From Rhizobium gallicum bv. gallicum R602sp (lineage in GTDB: Bacteria; Pseudomonadota; Alphaproteobacteria; Rhizobiales; Rhizobiaceae): a DNA stretch of 64,000 nucleotides. Location: positions 186,001 through 250,000 of the forward strand of contig NZ_CP006880.1 in the NCBI RefSeq assembly GCF_000816845.1, in the 5' to 3' direction. Positions within the stretch are counted from its first letter, which is position 1. Every line of letters starts with the position of its first letter. Shown here piece by piece: positions 17,441 to 26,828 of this stretch. The notes under the pieces are model-generated. The model ran no database searches. It saw only the letters and a list, made by a program, of their open reading frames with translations, and was not told where the DNA came from. The position numbers were made by a program, and so were the translations under genes.

Positions 17441-17992
17441 ATGAGCGATGTGTTTCTCTATACCAGCCCTCTTGATCTCCGCGCCAAGCCGCTGATCGAC
17501 GAGCTCATCCACGAATACGACAGCCGCTACGGCAGCTATTTCAATGCCGAAGGTGCTGCGGCCGAGCTCAATCGCTATCCCCCCGAAGCCTTTGCGCCGC
17601 CACATGGCAATTTCCTGCTGCTGATCCGCGATGGCGAAACGATCGGCGGCGGCGCCTTCAAGCATTACGACGAGCAGACTGCCGAATTCAAACGGATATG
17701 GACGCGTCGCGATTTAAGGCGCCAGGGGCTTGCCCGGAAGGTGCTCGTCGAGCTCGAAGAACAGGCGGCCCGCCAGGGCTATTCACGTATTTATCTGACG
17801 ACGGGTTTCCGCCAGCCGGAAGCTGTCGGCCTTTATTTGAACTATGGCTACACCGCGCTCTTCGACACGTCTGTCGATCCTGAAGTCTACAAGAGCCTGC
17901 CCTTCGAAAAGGACATCAGCCACCTTGCTCAACCGCGCCTCGAACACGAAGCAGTCGAGCCGCTCCTGCGCGCGGCCGGCGGCAATCTCTGA
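17441..17992 (+). CDS. GNAT-family N-acetyltransferase (S-substituted cysteine acetylase candidate)
   Basis: A 183-residue GNAT protein. The acetyl-CoA pyrophosphate loop appears as RRDLRRQGLARKVLVELE, followed by YSRIYLTTGFRQPEAVGLYLNYGY. ATG 17441 is preferred over GTG 17429 because GGGTGA lies at a suitable distance. In Bacillus, SnaA/SnaB-type acetyltransferases protect the amino group of S-modified cysteines before oxidation; this operon context suggests the same task. It begins 8 bp after the deacylase stop. Confidence 0.88.
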   Translation: MSDVFLYTSPLDLRAKPLIDELIHEYDSRYGSYFNAEGAAAELNRYPPEAFAPPHGNFLLLIRDGETIGGGAFKHYDEQTAEFKRIWTRRDLRRQGLARKVLVELEEQAARQGYSRIYLTTGFRQPEAVGLYLNYGYTALFDTSVDPEVYKSLPFEKDISHLAQPRLEHEAVEPLLRAAGGNL

Positions 17993-18029
17993 AAACGGCA
18001 AGGACCGGTAATCATAAAGGGGAAGCATC

Positions 18030-19808
18030 ATGGCACTGACGACGGAATTCGCGGACATCGACGCCAGCAGCAGGAGGACAGAATCGAAGCAGGACTATTC
18101 CCGTTACCGGATCGTGCCGGCGCGCCATCCGGGTCGCTTGGCAGGCACGATCTTCGCCGCTCTCATCATTGCCGCCGTGCTCTATTCCACCTTCACCAAT
18201 CCGCGCTGGGGTTGGGGCGTCTTTGCCGAATGGTTCTTCGCCGAGCCCGTGCTCGTCGGCCTCGGCAGGACGCTACTTTTGACGGCGCTCGCTGCCATAT
18301 CCGGTTCCATTCTCGGAACAGCTCTGGCGTTGGCGCGTGTCTCGAAATCACCGCTGCTTTCCAGTCTGTCGTGGGGCTACATCTGGCTCTTGCGCTCTAT
18401 TCCCGTGATTGTGCTGCTATTGATTTTGAACAATCTCGGCTACCTCTACGAGACGATCAGGATTGGCATCCCCTATACCGATACGGTCTTCGTCAACTAC
18501 CCGACAGTGCAGTTGCTGACGCCATTCGCCGCAGCCTTCCTTGGCCTCACGCTCAACCAGTCGGCCTTCTTCGCGGAGATTGTCCGTGGCGGCATCCTCT
18601 CGGTGGATCACGGTCAGATGGAGGCCGCCGCCGCACTCGGCCTGCCGCGCCGCCGCCAGGCCTTCCGCATCGTGCTGCCGCAGGCTATGCGCTCGATCCT
18701 GCCCACCGGCTTCAACGAACTGATCGGATTGGCGAAAAGCACCTCCATGGTCTATGTGCTGGCGCTGCCGGAGCTCTTCTACACGGTCCAGGTGATCTAT
18801 CGCCGCAATCTCGAAGTCATTCCGCTCCTGATGGTCGCGACCGTCTGGTACCTGATCATCATGACCGTGCTGTCGCTCGCTCAGCATTATATCGAGCGCT
18901 ATTTTTCCAAGGGCGCCGTCCGCAATCCGCCGCCGCTGCCCTTCCAGGCCTTCTTCGACCGTTTCCGCCGCCCGCTGCCTGTCCTCAATCCTGCGACCGA
19001 TCGAGTCGGCAAAATCGGCTTCCATGATGCGGCGGCCCTGCGGGCAGCGGGCGGCACTGTGCGGATCCATGGCATTTCGAAGAGTTTTGGCGCGCTGAAG
19101 GTGCTCGACGATATCGAACTCAGCCTTCCGGCGGGCAGCGTCACGGCCATTCTTGGCCCCTCCGGCTCCGGCAAGTCGACGCTCCTGCGCGCCATCAACC
19201 ATCTGGAGCGTGTCGACAACGGCTTCATCTCCGTCGACGGCGAGCTTGTCGGTTACGCTCAAAAGGGCGACGCGCTCTATGAACTCAAGGAAAAGGATAT
19301 CCTCAAGCGCCGTGCCGATATCGGCATGGTCTTCCAGAGCTTCAATCTCTTTCCGCATCTCACGGTGCTCGAAAATCTGATCGAGGCACCAATCCAGGTT
19401 CGCCGCATCGGCCGCGAGGAAGCCGCGCAGCTGGCGCTGGAACTGCTTGCCCGCATCGGCCTCAGCGACAAGGTCAACGCTTACCCGCGCCAGCTTTCCG
19501 GCGGCCAGCAACAGCGCGTCGCAATTGCCCGGGCGTTGGCGCTGAAACCCAAGGTCCTGCTTTTCGATGAGCCGACCTCGGCACTTGACCCAGAACTCGT
19601 CGGCGAAGTGCTCGACGTCATCAAGGAACTTGCCCGCACGGGCACGACGCTCCTCATCGTCACCCACGAGATCGGTTTTGCCCGCGAAGTCGCCGATACG
19701 GTCGTCTTCATGGAAAGCGGCAAGATTCTGGAGGCCGGCCCGCCGGCGCGCATCTTCAACGAAGCAGAGCATCCCCGCACGCGTGAATTCCTTGCCAAGG
19801 TCCTCTAG
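18030..19808 (+). CDS. Fused polar amino acid ABC transporter permease plus ATPase
   Basis: A 592-residue fusion. Residues about 30-300 form a HisM/GlnP-type permease with several membrane segments and the coupling loop [19 protein letters not shown]. Residues about 335-592 form a GlnQ-type ATPase with Walker [10 protein letters not shown], signature LSGGQQQR, Walker [13 protein letters not shown] and H-loop LIVTHEIG. Permease and ATPase are usually separate genes (TcyL/M/N in Bacillus cystine-type importers). A single permease-ATPase chain would dimerise to make the full transporter. ATG 18030 follows AAAGGGGAAGCATC. Two binding proteins follow. Confidence 0.93.
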   Translation: MALTTEFADIDASSRRTESKQDYSRYRIVPARHPGRLAGTIFAALIIAAVLYSTFTNPRWGWGVFAEWFFAEPVLVGLGRTLLLTALAAISGSILGTALALARVSKSPLLSSLSWGYIWLLRSIPVIVLLLILNNLGYLYETIRIGIPYTDTVFVNYPTVQLLTPFAAAFLGLTLNQSAFFAEIVRGGILSVDHGQMEAAAALGLPRRRQAFRIVLPQAMRSILPTGFNELIGLAKSTSMVYVLALPELFYTVQVIYRRNLEVIPLLMVATVWYLIIMTVLSLAQHYIERYFSKGAVRNPPPLPFQAFFDRFRRPLPVLNPATDRVGKIGFHDAAALRAAGGTVRIHGISKSFGALKVLDDIELSLPAGSVTAILGPSGSGKSTLLRAINHLERVDNGFISVDGELVGYAQKGDALYELKEKDILKRRADIGMVFQSFNLFPHLTVLENLIEAPIQVRRIGREEAAQLALELLARIGLSDKVNAYPRQLSGGQQQRVAIARALALKPKVLLFDEPTSALDPELVGEVLDVIKELARTGTTLLIVTHEIGFAREVADTVVFMESGKILEAGPPARIFNEAEHPRTREFLAKVL

Positions 19809-19903
19809 CGCCGAACGGTGCTGGTGAAATGCCGGCCGCGACGGGCGACCGGATGAATAATGACAGAAAACACAACCAATAGATGAAAATGGAGACGGGA
19901 AAC

Positions 19904-20848
19904 ATGGCACTTTTGAAAACAGCAAAACTCCTGATGACAGGCGCCGTCACAATCGCCGCACTCGGCATCGGCGCAGCACAGGCAGGAGGCAAGTTCGACC
20001 TCAGTCCGGAACAGCCGAACCGGTTGCGGGTGGAGAAGAACGAAAAGCGCATCGCCGAAGCGAAGGATTTCAAGTTCGTCCAGGATGGCGTCTTCACTGT
20101 CGGCCTCAGCACGAGCGGAAATCTGCCGCTCCATGATTATGCCTCCGATTCCAAAACCGTCATCGGTTACGACGTCGATCTCGCACAGGTCATCGCCGAC
20201 AGCCTCGGCCGGAAGCTTGAACTCGTCTCCGTCGCATGGGCCGATTGGCCGCTTGGCCTGACGTCCGGAAAGTTCGACGCGGTGATCTCGAATGTGACCG
20301 TGACGGAAGAACGCAAGGAGAAGTTCGATTTTTCGACCTATCGCAAGGACGAACTCGGCGTCTACGTCAAGACTGACAGCCCGATCACCTCGGTCAAGGA
20401 ACCGAAGGATATTGCCGGCCTGAAGATCATTACCGATGCCGGTACCAACCAGGAAAAGATCCTGCTGGAATGGGACCGCCAGAACGTTGCGGCCGGCCTG
20501 AAGCCGATCGAAGTGCAGTATTACGACGACGACGCGGTCAAGGACCTGGCTGTCCAATCGGGCAGGGCCGATGCCGTCTTCAGTGTGAACGCGACGCAGG
20601 CCTATGCGTCGGGACTGAACGGCAAGACCAAGCTCGTCGGTACCGTCAGCGGCGGCTGGCCGATTACGGCTGAGATTGCAGTCACGACGCGCAAGGGCAG
20701 CGGTCTGGCGGCCCCGCTGACCGGCGTCATCAATGATCTGATCGCCAGCGGCGCCTACCGCAAGATTCTTGACACCTGGAATCTCGGCCCGGAGGCGATC
20801 GATGAAGCCAAGACCAATCCGCCCGGCCTGCCGAAGATCGGCTCGTAA
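19904..20848 (+). CDS. Family-3 amino acid ABC transporter binding protein, first of two paralogues
   Basis: A 314-residue periplasmic receptor with a signal peptide (hydrophobic core to about residue 26, ending AAQAGG). The mature protein has FTVGLSTSGNLPLHDYASD, the ligand-site region VIGYDVDLAQVIADSLGRKLELV, and ISNVTVTEERKEKFDFSTYRKD. ATG 19904 is chosen over 19883 because GACGGGAAAC precedes it. It is followed by a close paralogue, as TcyJ and TcyK are paired in the Bacillus ytm operon. The ligand is likely an S-substituted amino acid (inference). Confidence 0.92.
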   Translation: MALLKTAKLLMTGAVTIAALGIGAAQAGGKFDLSPEQPNRLRVEKNEKRIAEAKDFKFVQDGVFTVGLSTSGNLPLHDYASDSKTVIGYDVDLAQVIADSLGRKLELVSVAWADWPLGLTSGKFDAVISNVTVTEERKEKFDFSTYRKDELGVYVKTDSPITSVKEPKDIAGLKIITDAGTNQEKILLEWDRQNVAAGLKPIEVQYYDDDAVKDLAVQSGRADAVFSVNATQAYASGLNGKTKLVGTVSGGWPITAEIAVTTRKGSGLAAPLTGVINDLIASGAYRKILDTWNLGPEAIDEAKTNPPGLPKIGS

Positions 20849-20924
20849 GCGCGTGTGATGCGATCAATGGCCGGTTCTGCCTTGCGGAGCCGGCCTCTCG
20901 GGAAGATCGAATATGGAGAGTTTC

Positions 20925-21866
20925 ATGATAGGCAGACCGGTCATCCGGGCATGTTCATTCGTTTTGATGATGACGGCGCTGACATCCTTCAGTACGGCGC
21001 GTGCTGGCGACGCCGTCTTCGATCTGAGCCCGGAGCAGCCGGGCCGCATTCACGCCGGGCGGGACGAGCGCGCGACTGCCGTCATCCCCAAGGATTTCAA
21101 GTTCGTAAAGCCGGGTGTGTTCTCGGTCGCCGTCTCCCCGAGCGGACCGCCACTTGCCACCTATGCGACCGATGCCACGACCGTTGTCGGTGCCGATCCG
21201 GATATCGCCTATGCAATTGCCGACAGTCTGGGACTCAAGCTGGAGCTGGTGCCGGCCGCCTGGATCGACTGGCCGCTCGGTCTTGTCTCGGGAAAATATG
21301 ACGCCGTCATCTCCAATGTCGGGGTCACAGAGCAGCGCAAGGAGAAGTTTGATTTCTCGACCTACCGCCAGGGCCTGCACGGCATCTACGTCAAATCGGA
21401 CAGCAAGATCACCTCGATCAAGGAGCCGAAGGATGCGGCGGGTCTCAGGGTCATCGTCGGGGCAGGGACCAATCAGGAGCGCATCCTTGTGGAATGGAGC
21501 AAGGAGAATGTCGCTGCCGGGCTGAAGCCGCTCGAACTGCAATATTACGACGACGAAGCGGCGAGCCTCCTGGCTCTGGCGTCGGGCCGCGCGGACGTGA
21601 TCGTCCAGCCGCATGCCCAACTCGTCTACATCTCCGCCCGCGACAAGAACATTAAGGGCGTAGGCACCCTGAGCGCCGGCTGGCCGGACCGGTCCGACGT
21701 CGCCATCACGACGCGAAAGGGGAGCGGCCTGGCTTATGCTCTGACGATCGCCACGAACAATCTGATTGCGGGCGGCACTTACGCGAAGATCCTTGATCGG
21801 TGGCAGCTTGCAGAGGAAGCCGTACCGAAGTCGGAAACCAATCCGCCCGGATTGCCGAAATTTTGA
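20925..21866 (+). CDS. Family-3 amino acid ABC transporter binding protein, second paralogue
   Basis: A 313-residue protein whose mature part follows the upstream paralogue almost block for block: FDLSPEQPGRIHA, PKDFKFVKPGVFSVAVSPSG, WIDWPLGLVSGKYDAVISN and TNPPGLPKF. The signal peptide covers about residues 1-26. ATG 20925 is preferred over 20913 because GGAGAG lies 6 bp before it. The two receptors probably feed the same fused permease-ATPase with different ligands. Confidence 0.92.
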   Translation: MIGRPVIRACSFVLMMTALTSFSTARAGDAVFDLSPEQPGRIHAGRDERATAVIPKDFKFVKPGVFSVAVSPSGPPLATYATDATTVVGADPDIAYAIADSLGLKLELVPAAWIDWPLGLVSGKYDAVISNVGVTEQRKEKFDFSTYRQGLHGIYVKSDSKITSIKEPKDAAGLRVIVGAGTNQERILVEWSKENVAAGLKPLELQYYDDEAASLLALASGRADVIVQPHAQLVYISARDKNIKGVGTLSAGWPDRSDVAITTRKGSGLAYALTIATNNLIAGGTYAKILDRWQLAEEAVPKSETNPPGLPKF

Positions 21867-21876
21867 GGATCGGACG

Positions 21877-22917
21877 ATGAGCGGCCAATCCGTTTCGATA
21901 AAGCACGTCGGCTTCCTGACGCCCGGCAACTATCCCGACAGCGATCCGCTTTCCGGACTTGAAAAGACGCTGCAGCTTCTCGCCTATGGCGAGGAGCTCG
22001 GTTTCGACAGCGCCTGGGTCCGCCAGCGGCATTTGGAGCCCGGCATATCCTCGGCAACCGCTTTTCTGGCGGCTGCAACGCAGCGGACGGCCCGGATCCA
22101 GCTCGGAACCGCCGTCATTCCGATCGGCTATGAAAGCCCTTATCGGCTGGCTGAAGATCTTGCGACGGTCGATGTGCTTTCAAGCGGGCGGCTGAATGTG
22201 GGCCTCAGCGCCGGCCGGCCACTGCATGCCGATCTCATCGGACCGCTCGCCTTTGACGGCGATTGGGAGAAATATGACTTCTCGCATGAGCGCGTGCTCC
22301 GATTTGCCGACAATCTGCGCGGCCGCTATCTCGGTGACGACAACACGTTTATCAAGACGCCTTTCGGTCCGCAGCGGCCGCGCCTGCAGCCTTATGCCAA
22401 GGGTCTTGTCGATCGCATCTGGTATGGCGGCGGATCGTTGCGGTCGGCCAGGTGGGCCGGTGAAAACGGCTTCAATCTGCTGATCGGCAACGTGACGACA
22501 GGCGAACAGACCGATGACTTCGTTGTCGCGCAACTGCGTCAGCTTGAGACCTACAAGCTTGCAGGTGGTGGACGAGGTCGCGTGGCGCTTGGCCGTGTGA
22601 TCGTTCCGCTCGACAGTGCCGATCCGGACACGCGCCGGCGCTACCGGGATTATGCTGCGGGACGCGATGAACGCACGCTGACACCGCAGGGTGAGCGGCG
22701 CACGCTCTTTGCCCGTGATCTCGTCGGAACGGCGGACGAAATCCTCGAGCGTCTGTTTGCCGATCCGATCCTGCCGCATGTCAGCGAACTCAGGCTCGAA
22801 CTTCCGTACGAATTCGAAGACGAGGAATATCGCCAGATCATCCACGACTTCATCACGCTCGTCGCACCCGAGCTTCGCTGGTCCCGTGACGCGAGCGAAG
22901 AAAAGCGAACGGCGTGA
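21877..22917 (+). CDS. Luciferase-like FMN-dependent monooxygenase
   Basis: A 346-residue bacterial luciferase-fold protein with KHVGFLTPGNYPDSDP at the start, ELGFDSAWVRQRHLEPGISS, and LGTAVIPIGYESPYRLAEDLATVDVLSSGRLNVGLSAG. It resembles the protein at 30848 in these blocks, so the two form a subgroup distinct from SsuD. ATG 21877 lies 10 bp after the binding-protein stop and follows GAGGATCGGACG. The substrate is unknown; co-transcription with amino acid importers and cystathionine beta-lyase points to an organosulfur amino acid. Confidence 0.88.
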   Translation: MSGQSVSIKHVGFLTPGNYPDSDPLSGLEKTLQLLAYGEELGFDSAWVRQRHLEPGISSATAFLAAATQRTARIQLGTAVIPIGYESPYRLAEDLATVDVLSSGRLNVGLSAGRPLHADLIGPLAFDGDWEKYDFSHERVLRFADNLRGRYLGDDNTFIKTPFGPQRPRLQPYAKGLVDRIWYGGGSLRSARWAGENGFNLLIGNVTTGEQTDDFVVAQLRQLETYKLAGGGRGRVALGRVIVPLDSADPDTRRRYRDYAAGRDERTLTPQGERRTLFARDLVGTADEILERLFADPILPHVSELRLELPYEFEDEEYRQIIHDFITLVAPELRWSRDASEEKRTA

Positions 22918-22955
22918 AGACGCACCGTGACTTTCTATGACAGGAATTGCAAACG

Positions 22956-23552
22956 TTGACCAAAGTCGTCGAATACTTCTTTTCCATCGGTTCGCCCTGG
23001 TCCTACATTGGCTTCGACGCTTTCGTCGAACTTGCGACGAAAAGCGACGTCGAGATCAGGCCATATCTGACAACCGTCGTCGAAGAAAATGGCGGTATCT
23101 TTTCCCGCAATCGCCCGGAAATCCGCCGTGCCTACTGGACGCGAGACCTGAAACGCTGGGCGCGCGTGCGCGGCAAAGACCTGTGGCTGGAAAACCGTCC
23201 GGGACTGAGCGACCCTGCTCCTGCCTCTCTCATCGTCATTGCCGCCTATCTCGACGGGAAAGACTGGATCGGTCTTACGCGCGCTTTGCAGCGCGCCTTC
23301 TGGAGCGAAGCAAAGGATATAGGCAAGCCTTACATGCGCGAAGCCGTTGCGGACTCAGCCGGTTTTGACGGAACGGCCCTGTCGAAGCGGCAAGCGGACC
23401 AAGATGTACAGAGCAAATGGGCTACCGATCGACAACATGCCGTGAAGAGCGGAGTGTTTGGCTTCCCGACCTACCTTTACGAAAGCGAGATTTACTGGGG
23501 GCAGGACAATCTGCCTTTCCTTGAGCGTCACTTGAGAGGTGACAGGCCATAG
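22956..23552 (+). CDS. 2-hydroxychromene-2-carboxylate isomerase/kappa-GST-like DsbA-fold protein
   Basis: A 198-residue thioredoxin-like protein. In place of a CxxC it has SIGSPWSYIGFDAF, the Ser-containing active site of kappa glutathione transferases and HCCA isomerases, and the cis-Pro loop GVFGFPTYLYE. TTG 22956 is preferred over TTG 22947: AGGAA is better spaced and the resulting N-terminus aligns exactly with the paralogue at 41175-41777. A glutathione-dependent step on a sulfur intermediate is possible; no substrate is evident. Confidence 0.85.
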   Translation: MTKVVEYFFSIGSPWSYIGFDAFVELATKSDVEIRPYLTTVVEENGGIFSRNRPEIRRAYWTRDLKRWARVRGKDLWLENRPGLSDPAPASLIVIAAYLDGKDWIGLTRALQRAFWSEAKDIGKPYMREAVADSAGFDGTALSKRQADQDVQSKWATDRQHAVKSGVFGFPTYLYESEIYWGQDNLPFLERHLRGDRP

Positions 23553-23654
23553 CCCGATGTGAAACCGGCCTTGCGGCCAGATGCCAATATCGGACAACGG
23601 AATGGCTCCTCGGAACAAAGTGAGCTGTTCCACGGCAACCGGATGCAGGAACTC

Positions 23655-24848
23655 ATGAGCGATAACAACGATAGACCAAAGGCCCTTGGTCCCAATACCC
23701 AGCTGGTCAGGGCTGGATACAACCCTTTCGATTATCACGGCTTCATCAATCCCCCCGTTACTCGAGCATCAACGGTGCTTTTCCCGAATGCGAAGGCGAT
23801 GGAAAGACATGAGCAGAAGTACACCTACGCCACACGCGGGACGCCAACGACGGACGCCTTATGCGAAGCGGTGAACGAGCTCGAGGGGACGGCGGGAACC
23901 ATCATCGTGCCTTCCGGCCTTGCCGCTGTCACGCTGGCATTTCTCGCTTATCTCTCTCCAGGCGACCATGCGCTGGTTGTCGATTCCGTCTATGGGAATG
24001 TCCGTCATTTTTGCGACACAATGCTTACCCGCTTTGGTGTGCAGGTCGAATACTACGATCCGTCCATCGGCGCTTCGATCGACTCGCTGTTCAAGCCGAA
24101 TACGAGGCTTGTTCATCTGGAAGCGCCGGGCTCGAACTCTTTCGAGATGCAGGACGTGCCGGCCATCACAGCGGTCGCACACCGCCACGCGGCGGTGGTG
24201 ACGATGGACAATACGTGGGCGACGCCACTGTACTTCCGGCCGCTCGACTTCGGCGTGGACGTTTCGATCCAGGCGGCCACCAAATATCCGGCCGGCCATT
24301 CCGATATTCTTTTGGGGACCGTTTCAGCCAACGCCGAACACTGGAAACGCCTCAAGTATGCGAATGGCGCGCTTGGCATATGCGGTGCCCCTGATGATGC
24401 CTATCAAGTATTGCGCGGGCTCCGCACCATGGGTGTCCGATTGGAGCGTCATCAGTCCAACGCGCTTGAGATAGCGCAATGGCTGGAAGCCCGCGACGAC
24501 GTGGCGCGTGTCCTGCATCCCGCCCTGCCGAGTTTCCCTGGTCATGAGATCTGGAAACGCGATTTCAAAGGCGCAAGCGGAGTCTTCTCATTTGTGCTGG
24601 CTGTCGCGCGCACGGATGAATTCCAAGCAAAAGCACAGGCTTTCCTGAACGCCCTTTTGCTTTTCGGAATAGGCTATTCCTGGGGTGGCTTCCCGAGTTT
24701 GGCACTTCACGTCGATCTCAATGATCGGCGTATATTGCCGCCACCAGAGGAGGGACCCGTTCTGCGCCTCCATATCGGTCTCGAAGATGTCGTCGATCTT
24801 AAGGCGGACCTTGAGAAAGGATTTTCTGTGGCACGGGCGTCTCGATGA
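23655..24848 (+). CDS. metC: Cystathionine beta-lyase-like PLP enzyme (Cys/Met metabolism family)
   Basis: A 397-residue Cys/Met-metabolism PLP enzyme. It has the YATRGTPTTDALCEAVNELEG substrate-side region, the PLP lysine in QAATKYPAGHSD (compare the TKYxxGHSD of MetC), and a C-terminus typical for beta-lyases (SWGGFPSLAL, then LRLHIGLEDV). These enzymes cleave C-S bonds of cystathionine, cystine or S-alkylcysteine conjugates, giving thiol or sulfide, pyruvate and ammonia. ATG 23655 follows AGGAACTC. It ends the operon, where a C-S lyase is a logical last step. The symbol is by similarity only. Confidence 0.85.
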   Translation: MSDNNDRPKALGPNTQLVRAGYNPFDYHGFINPPVTRASTVLFPNAKAMERHEQKYTYATRGTPTTDALCEAVNELEGTAGTIIVPSGLAAVTLAFLAYLSPGDHALVVDSVYGNVRHFCDTMLTRFGVQVEYYDPSIGASIDSLFKPNTRLVHLEAPGSNSFEMQDVPAITAVAHRHAAVVTMDNTWATPLYFRPLDFGVDVSIQAATKYPAGHSDILLGTVSANAEHWKRLKYANGALGICGAPDDAYQVLRGLRTMGVRLERHQSNALEIAQWLEARDDVARVLHPALPSFPGHEIWKRDFKGASGVFSFVLAVARTDEFQAKAQAFLNALLLFGIGYSWGGFPSLALHVDLNDRRILPPPEEGPVLRLHIGLEDVVDLKADLEKGFSVARASR

Positions 24849-25138
24849 TCGGCGCGCACTTGCTGTGTTATTGCGGATTTTGCGTTTATTGAGGGGGAGT
24901 GGTCAGCGGTTCGGTTCCCATCAAGAGCACGACTATCGCCGCTGTCGACTCGGACGCACATAGGTCTGCTTTCGCTTCCCTCCTGATCAGGTACCCCTCC
25001 GTTGAGGATCAGCCAGGTCAGTTCCGGTGACCGCCGTGAAAACTTCGGCAGCGCCTGCGTGGCCTCTCGTTTACCTCATGCCGCAATCTGGCATGCTACC
25101 TACTTTTGGTTTCCCGTTTCAATCAGCCGCCATGTGGA

Positions 25139-25195
25139 TTTCAAGTGGTCACGCCTTGACTTTCGATCGGTCATCACCGTAGTTTCAAACGGTCA
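25139..25195. repeat. Three direct repeats TTTCRANNGGTCA with exact 22-bp period
   Basis: TTTCAAGTGGTCA (25139), TTTCGATCGGTCA (25161) and TTTCAAACGGTCA (25183) start exactly 22 bp apart, about two helical turns, so they lie on one face of the DNA. They end about 17 bp before the start of the AAA ATPase gene and overlap a TTGACT promoter-like hexamer at 25156-25161. They look like a cooperative operator. The remaining upstream DNA (24849-25138) shows nothing else. Confidence 0.6.
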
Positions 25196-25211
25196 TTTAA
25201 GGATTGAAGCT

Positions 25212-26435
25212 TTGGCGCTGTATCCAAGACTCGTTGAGCAACGCGTTGCCGACGCCATGTCAGACACGCGAGTCGTACTGATCGTCGGTCCCCGACAATC
25301 TGGAAAAACAACGTTGGCCAAGAAGATGGCCAACAAGGGGATGGAGTATTACACGCTGGACAATGCGACGACCCTGGACGCAGCGCGACAGGATCCAGTT
25401 GGCTTTGTAAGAGGCATGGATCGCGCCATCATCGATGAAATTCAGCGCGCTCCCGAGCTGTTGTTGGCCATCAAGGAAAGCGTGGATACCGACCAGCGCC
25501 CAGGGCGTTTCCTCCTGACCGGTTCAGCCAATCTAATGACGTTGCCACGCGTGGCAGACTCGCTGGCAGGGCGCATGGAGGTCGTACGATTGCTACCGCT
25601 TGCGCAAAGCGAGATCAGGACAGCCGGCAGCAGCTTCCTGCGCGACGCCTTTCAAAACGAAGCCAAAGCCGGAGAACCAATTGTCGGAGACGACCTGATG
25701 GCGGCGGTTCTGGCCGGTGGATATCCCGAGGCATTGGGCCGCAAAACCCTGAGCCGCAGACAGGACTGGTATGCGGATTATATCCAGGCGATCGTTCAAC
25801 GCGACGTTCGCGATGTCGCGCAAATCGAGCAGATTGCTCAAATGCCGCGCCTGCTACGGATTCTGGCACAGCATTCGGGACAGCTCGTGAATTATTCCGG
25901 AATTGGCGCGGCCATCGGTATGAACCACATCACAACGCAAAAATATGTCGGCATCTTCGAGAGCCTGTTCCTCGCTCGAACCGTGCAGCCCTGGTTTTCC
26001 AACAAACTGAAACGCCTGACCAAAACACCGAAAATACATTTCCTCGATTCCGGTCTGCTCGCGTCTCTTCGGGACCTCTCTCTCGACCGCCTGCGCGACG
26101 ACAGGGGTCAGTTCGGAGCGTTGCTGGAGACTTTTGTGTTTGGGGAGATCCTAAAACTCGCCAGCGGCGGGCATACCCGCTTCGAGTTTTCGCATTTTCG
26201 TGACAAGCAGCAGAACGAAGTCGATATCGTCATCGAAGACAGAAGCGGGAGAGTTGTCGGTATCGAGATAAAAGCGGCAGCATCCGTCTCGAGTTCCGAT
26301 TTTTCCGGATTGCGAATTTTGGCCGAGGCATGTGGAGAACAATTTGTTTCGGGCATTGTCTTGTACGATCATAACAAGGTGATTCCATTCGGCGAACGCC
26401 TATCCGCCGTGCCAATTTCGGCGTTGTGGCATTAG
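25212..26435 (+). CDS. AAA-family ATPase with DUF4143 C-terminal domain
   Basis: A 407-residue protein with Walker A GPRQSGKTT near residue 30, Walker B region AIIDEIQRAPELL, the sensor-like LLTGSANLMTLP, and a C-terminal DUF4143 part with a PD-(D/E)xK-like EVDIVIED then IEIKAA segment. Such ATPases are widespread, often mobile, and of uncertain function. TTG 25212 is chosen because AAGGA lies 8 bp upstream and no better start exists; the frame is open upstream to 25002. It separates the two sulfur operons and is functionally unrelated to them as far as can be seen. Confidence 0.85.
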   Translation: MALYPRLVEQRVADAMSDTRVVLIVGPRQSGKTTLAKKMANKGMEYYTLDNATTLDAARQDPVGFVRGMDRAIIDEIQRAPELLLAIKESVDTDQRPGRFLLTGSANLMTLPRVADSLAGRMEVVRLLPLAQSEIRTAGSSFLRDAFQNEAKAGEPIVGDDLMAAVLAGGYPEALGRKTLSRRQDWYADYIQAIVQRDVRDVAQIEQIAQMPRLLRILAQHSGQLVNYSGIGAAIGMNHITTQKYVGIFESLFLARTVQPWFSNKLKRLTKTPKIHFLDSGLLASLRDLSLDRLRDDRGQFGALLETFVFGEILKLASGGHTRFEFSHFRDKQQNEVDIVIEDRSGRVVGIEIKAAASVSSSDFSGLRILAEACGEQFVSGIVLYDHNKVIPFGERLSAVPISALWH

Positions 26436-26828
26436 CGCCTGGGAATTGCGCTTCAGTCTCCAGACCCGAGCATTCCTGAAAATTCGACGGTGTCGATGAA
26501 AAGGGCCCCCAGGTTGGATTCCCTTCAAGGTGACCATCGCGCAAAACTTCCCGTTGCCGTCAGCATTTCGTCGTTTTGCACCTTCGCCCAATTGAACGAA
26601 GCCGTGATGGGACTAAGCAAACTCGGTCCGCGACGAGCAACAAGCCCATCCGGCTCAAGCGCTTCCTTGAGGGTAGGCGTTTCCCCTAGGGAAATACCCC
26701 GATCCCGTTGGATGACTCTATGTCGCGTCGATTCTGCGAACCCCTCATAGTCGCGGAATGACCGTGCCGCCGACTGCGCGAGCGAGCGGCTCGCACGAGA
26801 ACGGGTCAATCGAAGGGTTGGCTAGTAA
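26436..26828. other. Intergenic stretch with no recognised gene
   Basis: These 393 bp lie between the convergent AAA ATPase and FMN reductase genes. Short ORFs exist on both strands but show no domain, ribosome-binding site or family resemblance. They may be eroded coding DNA. Confidence 0.5.

Noticed and set aside
26525..26809. 94-codon minus-strand ORF between the AAA ATPase and FMN reductase genes
   Set aside because: No family resemblance, and codon use does not look like the neighbouring genes.
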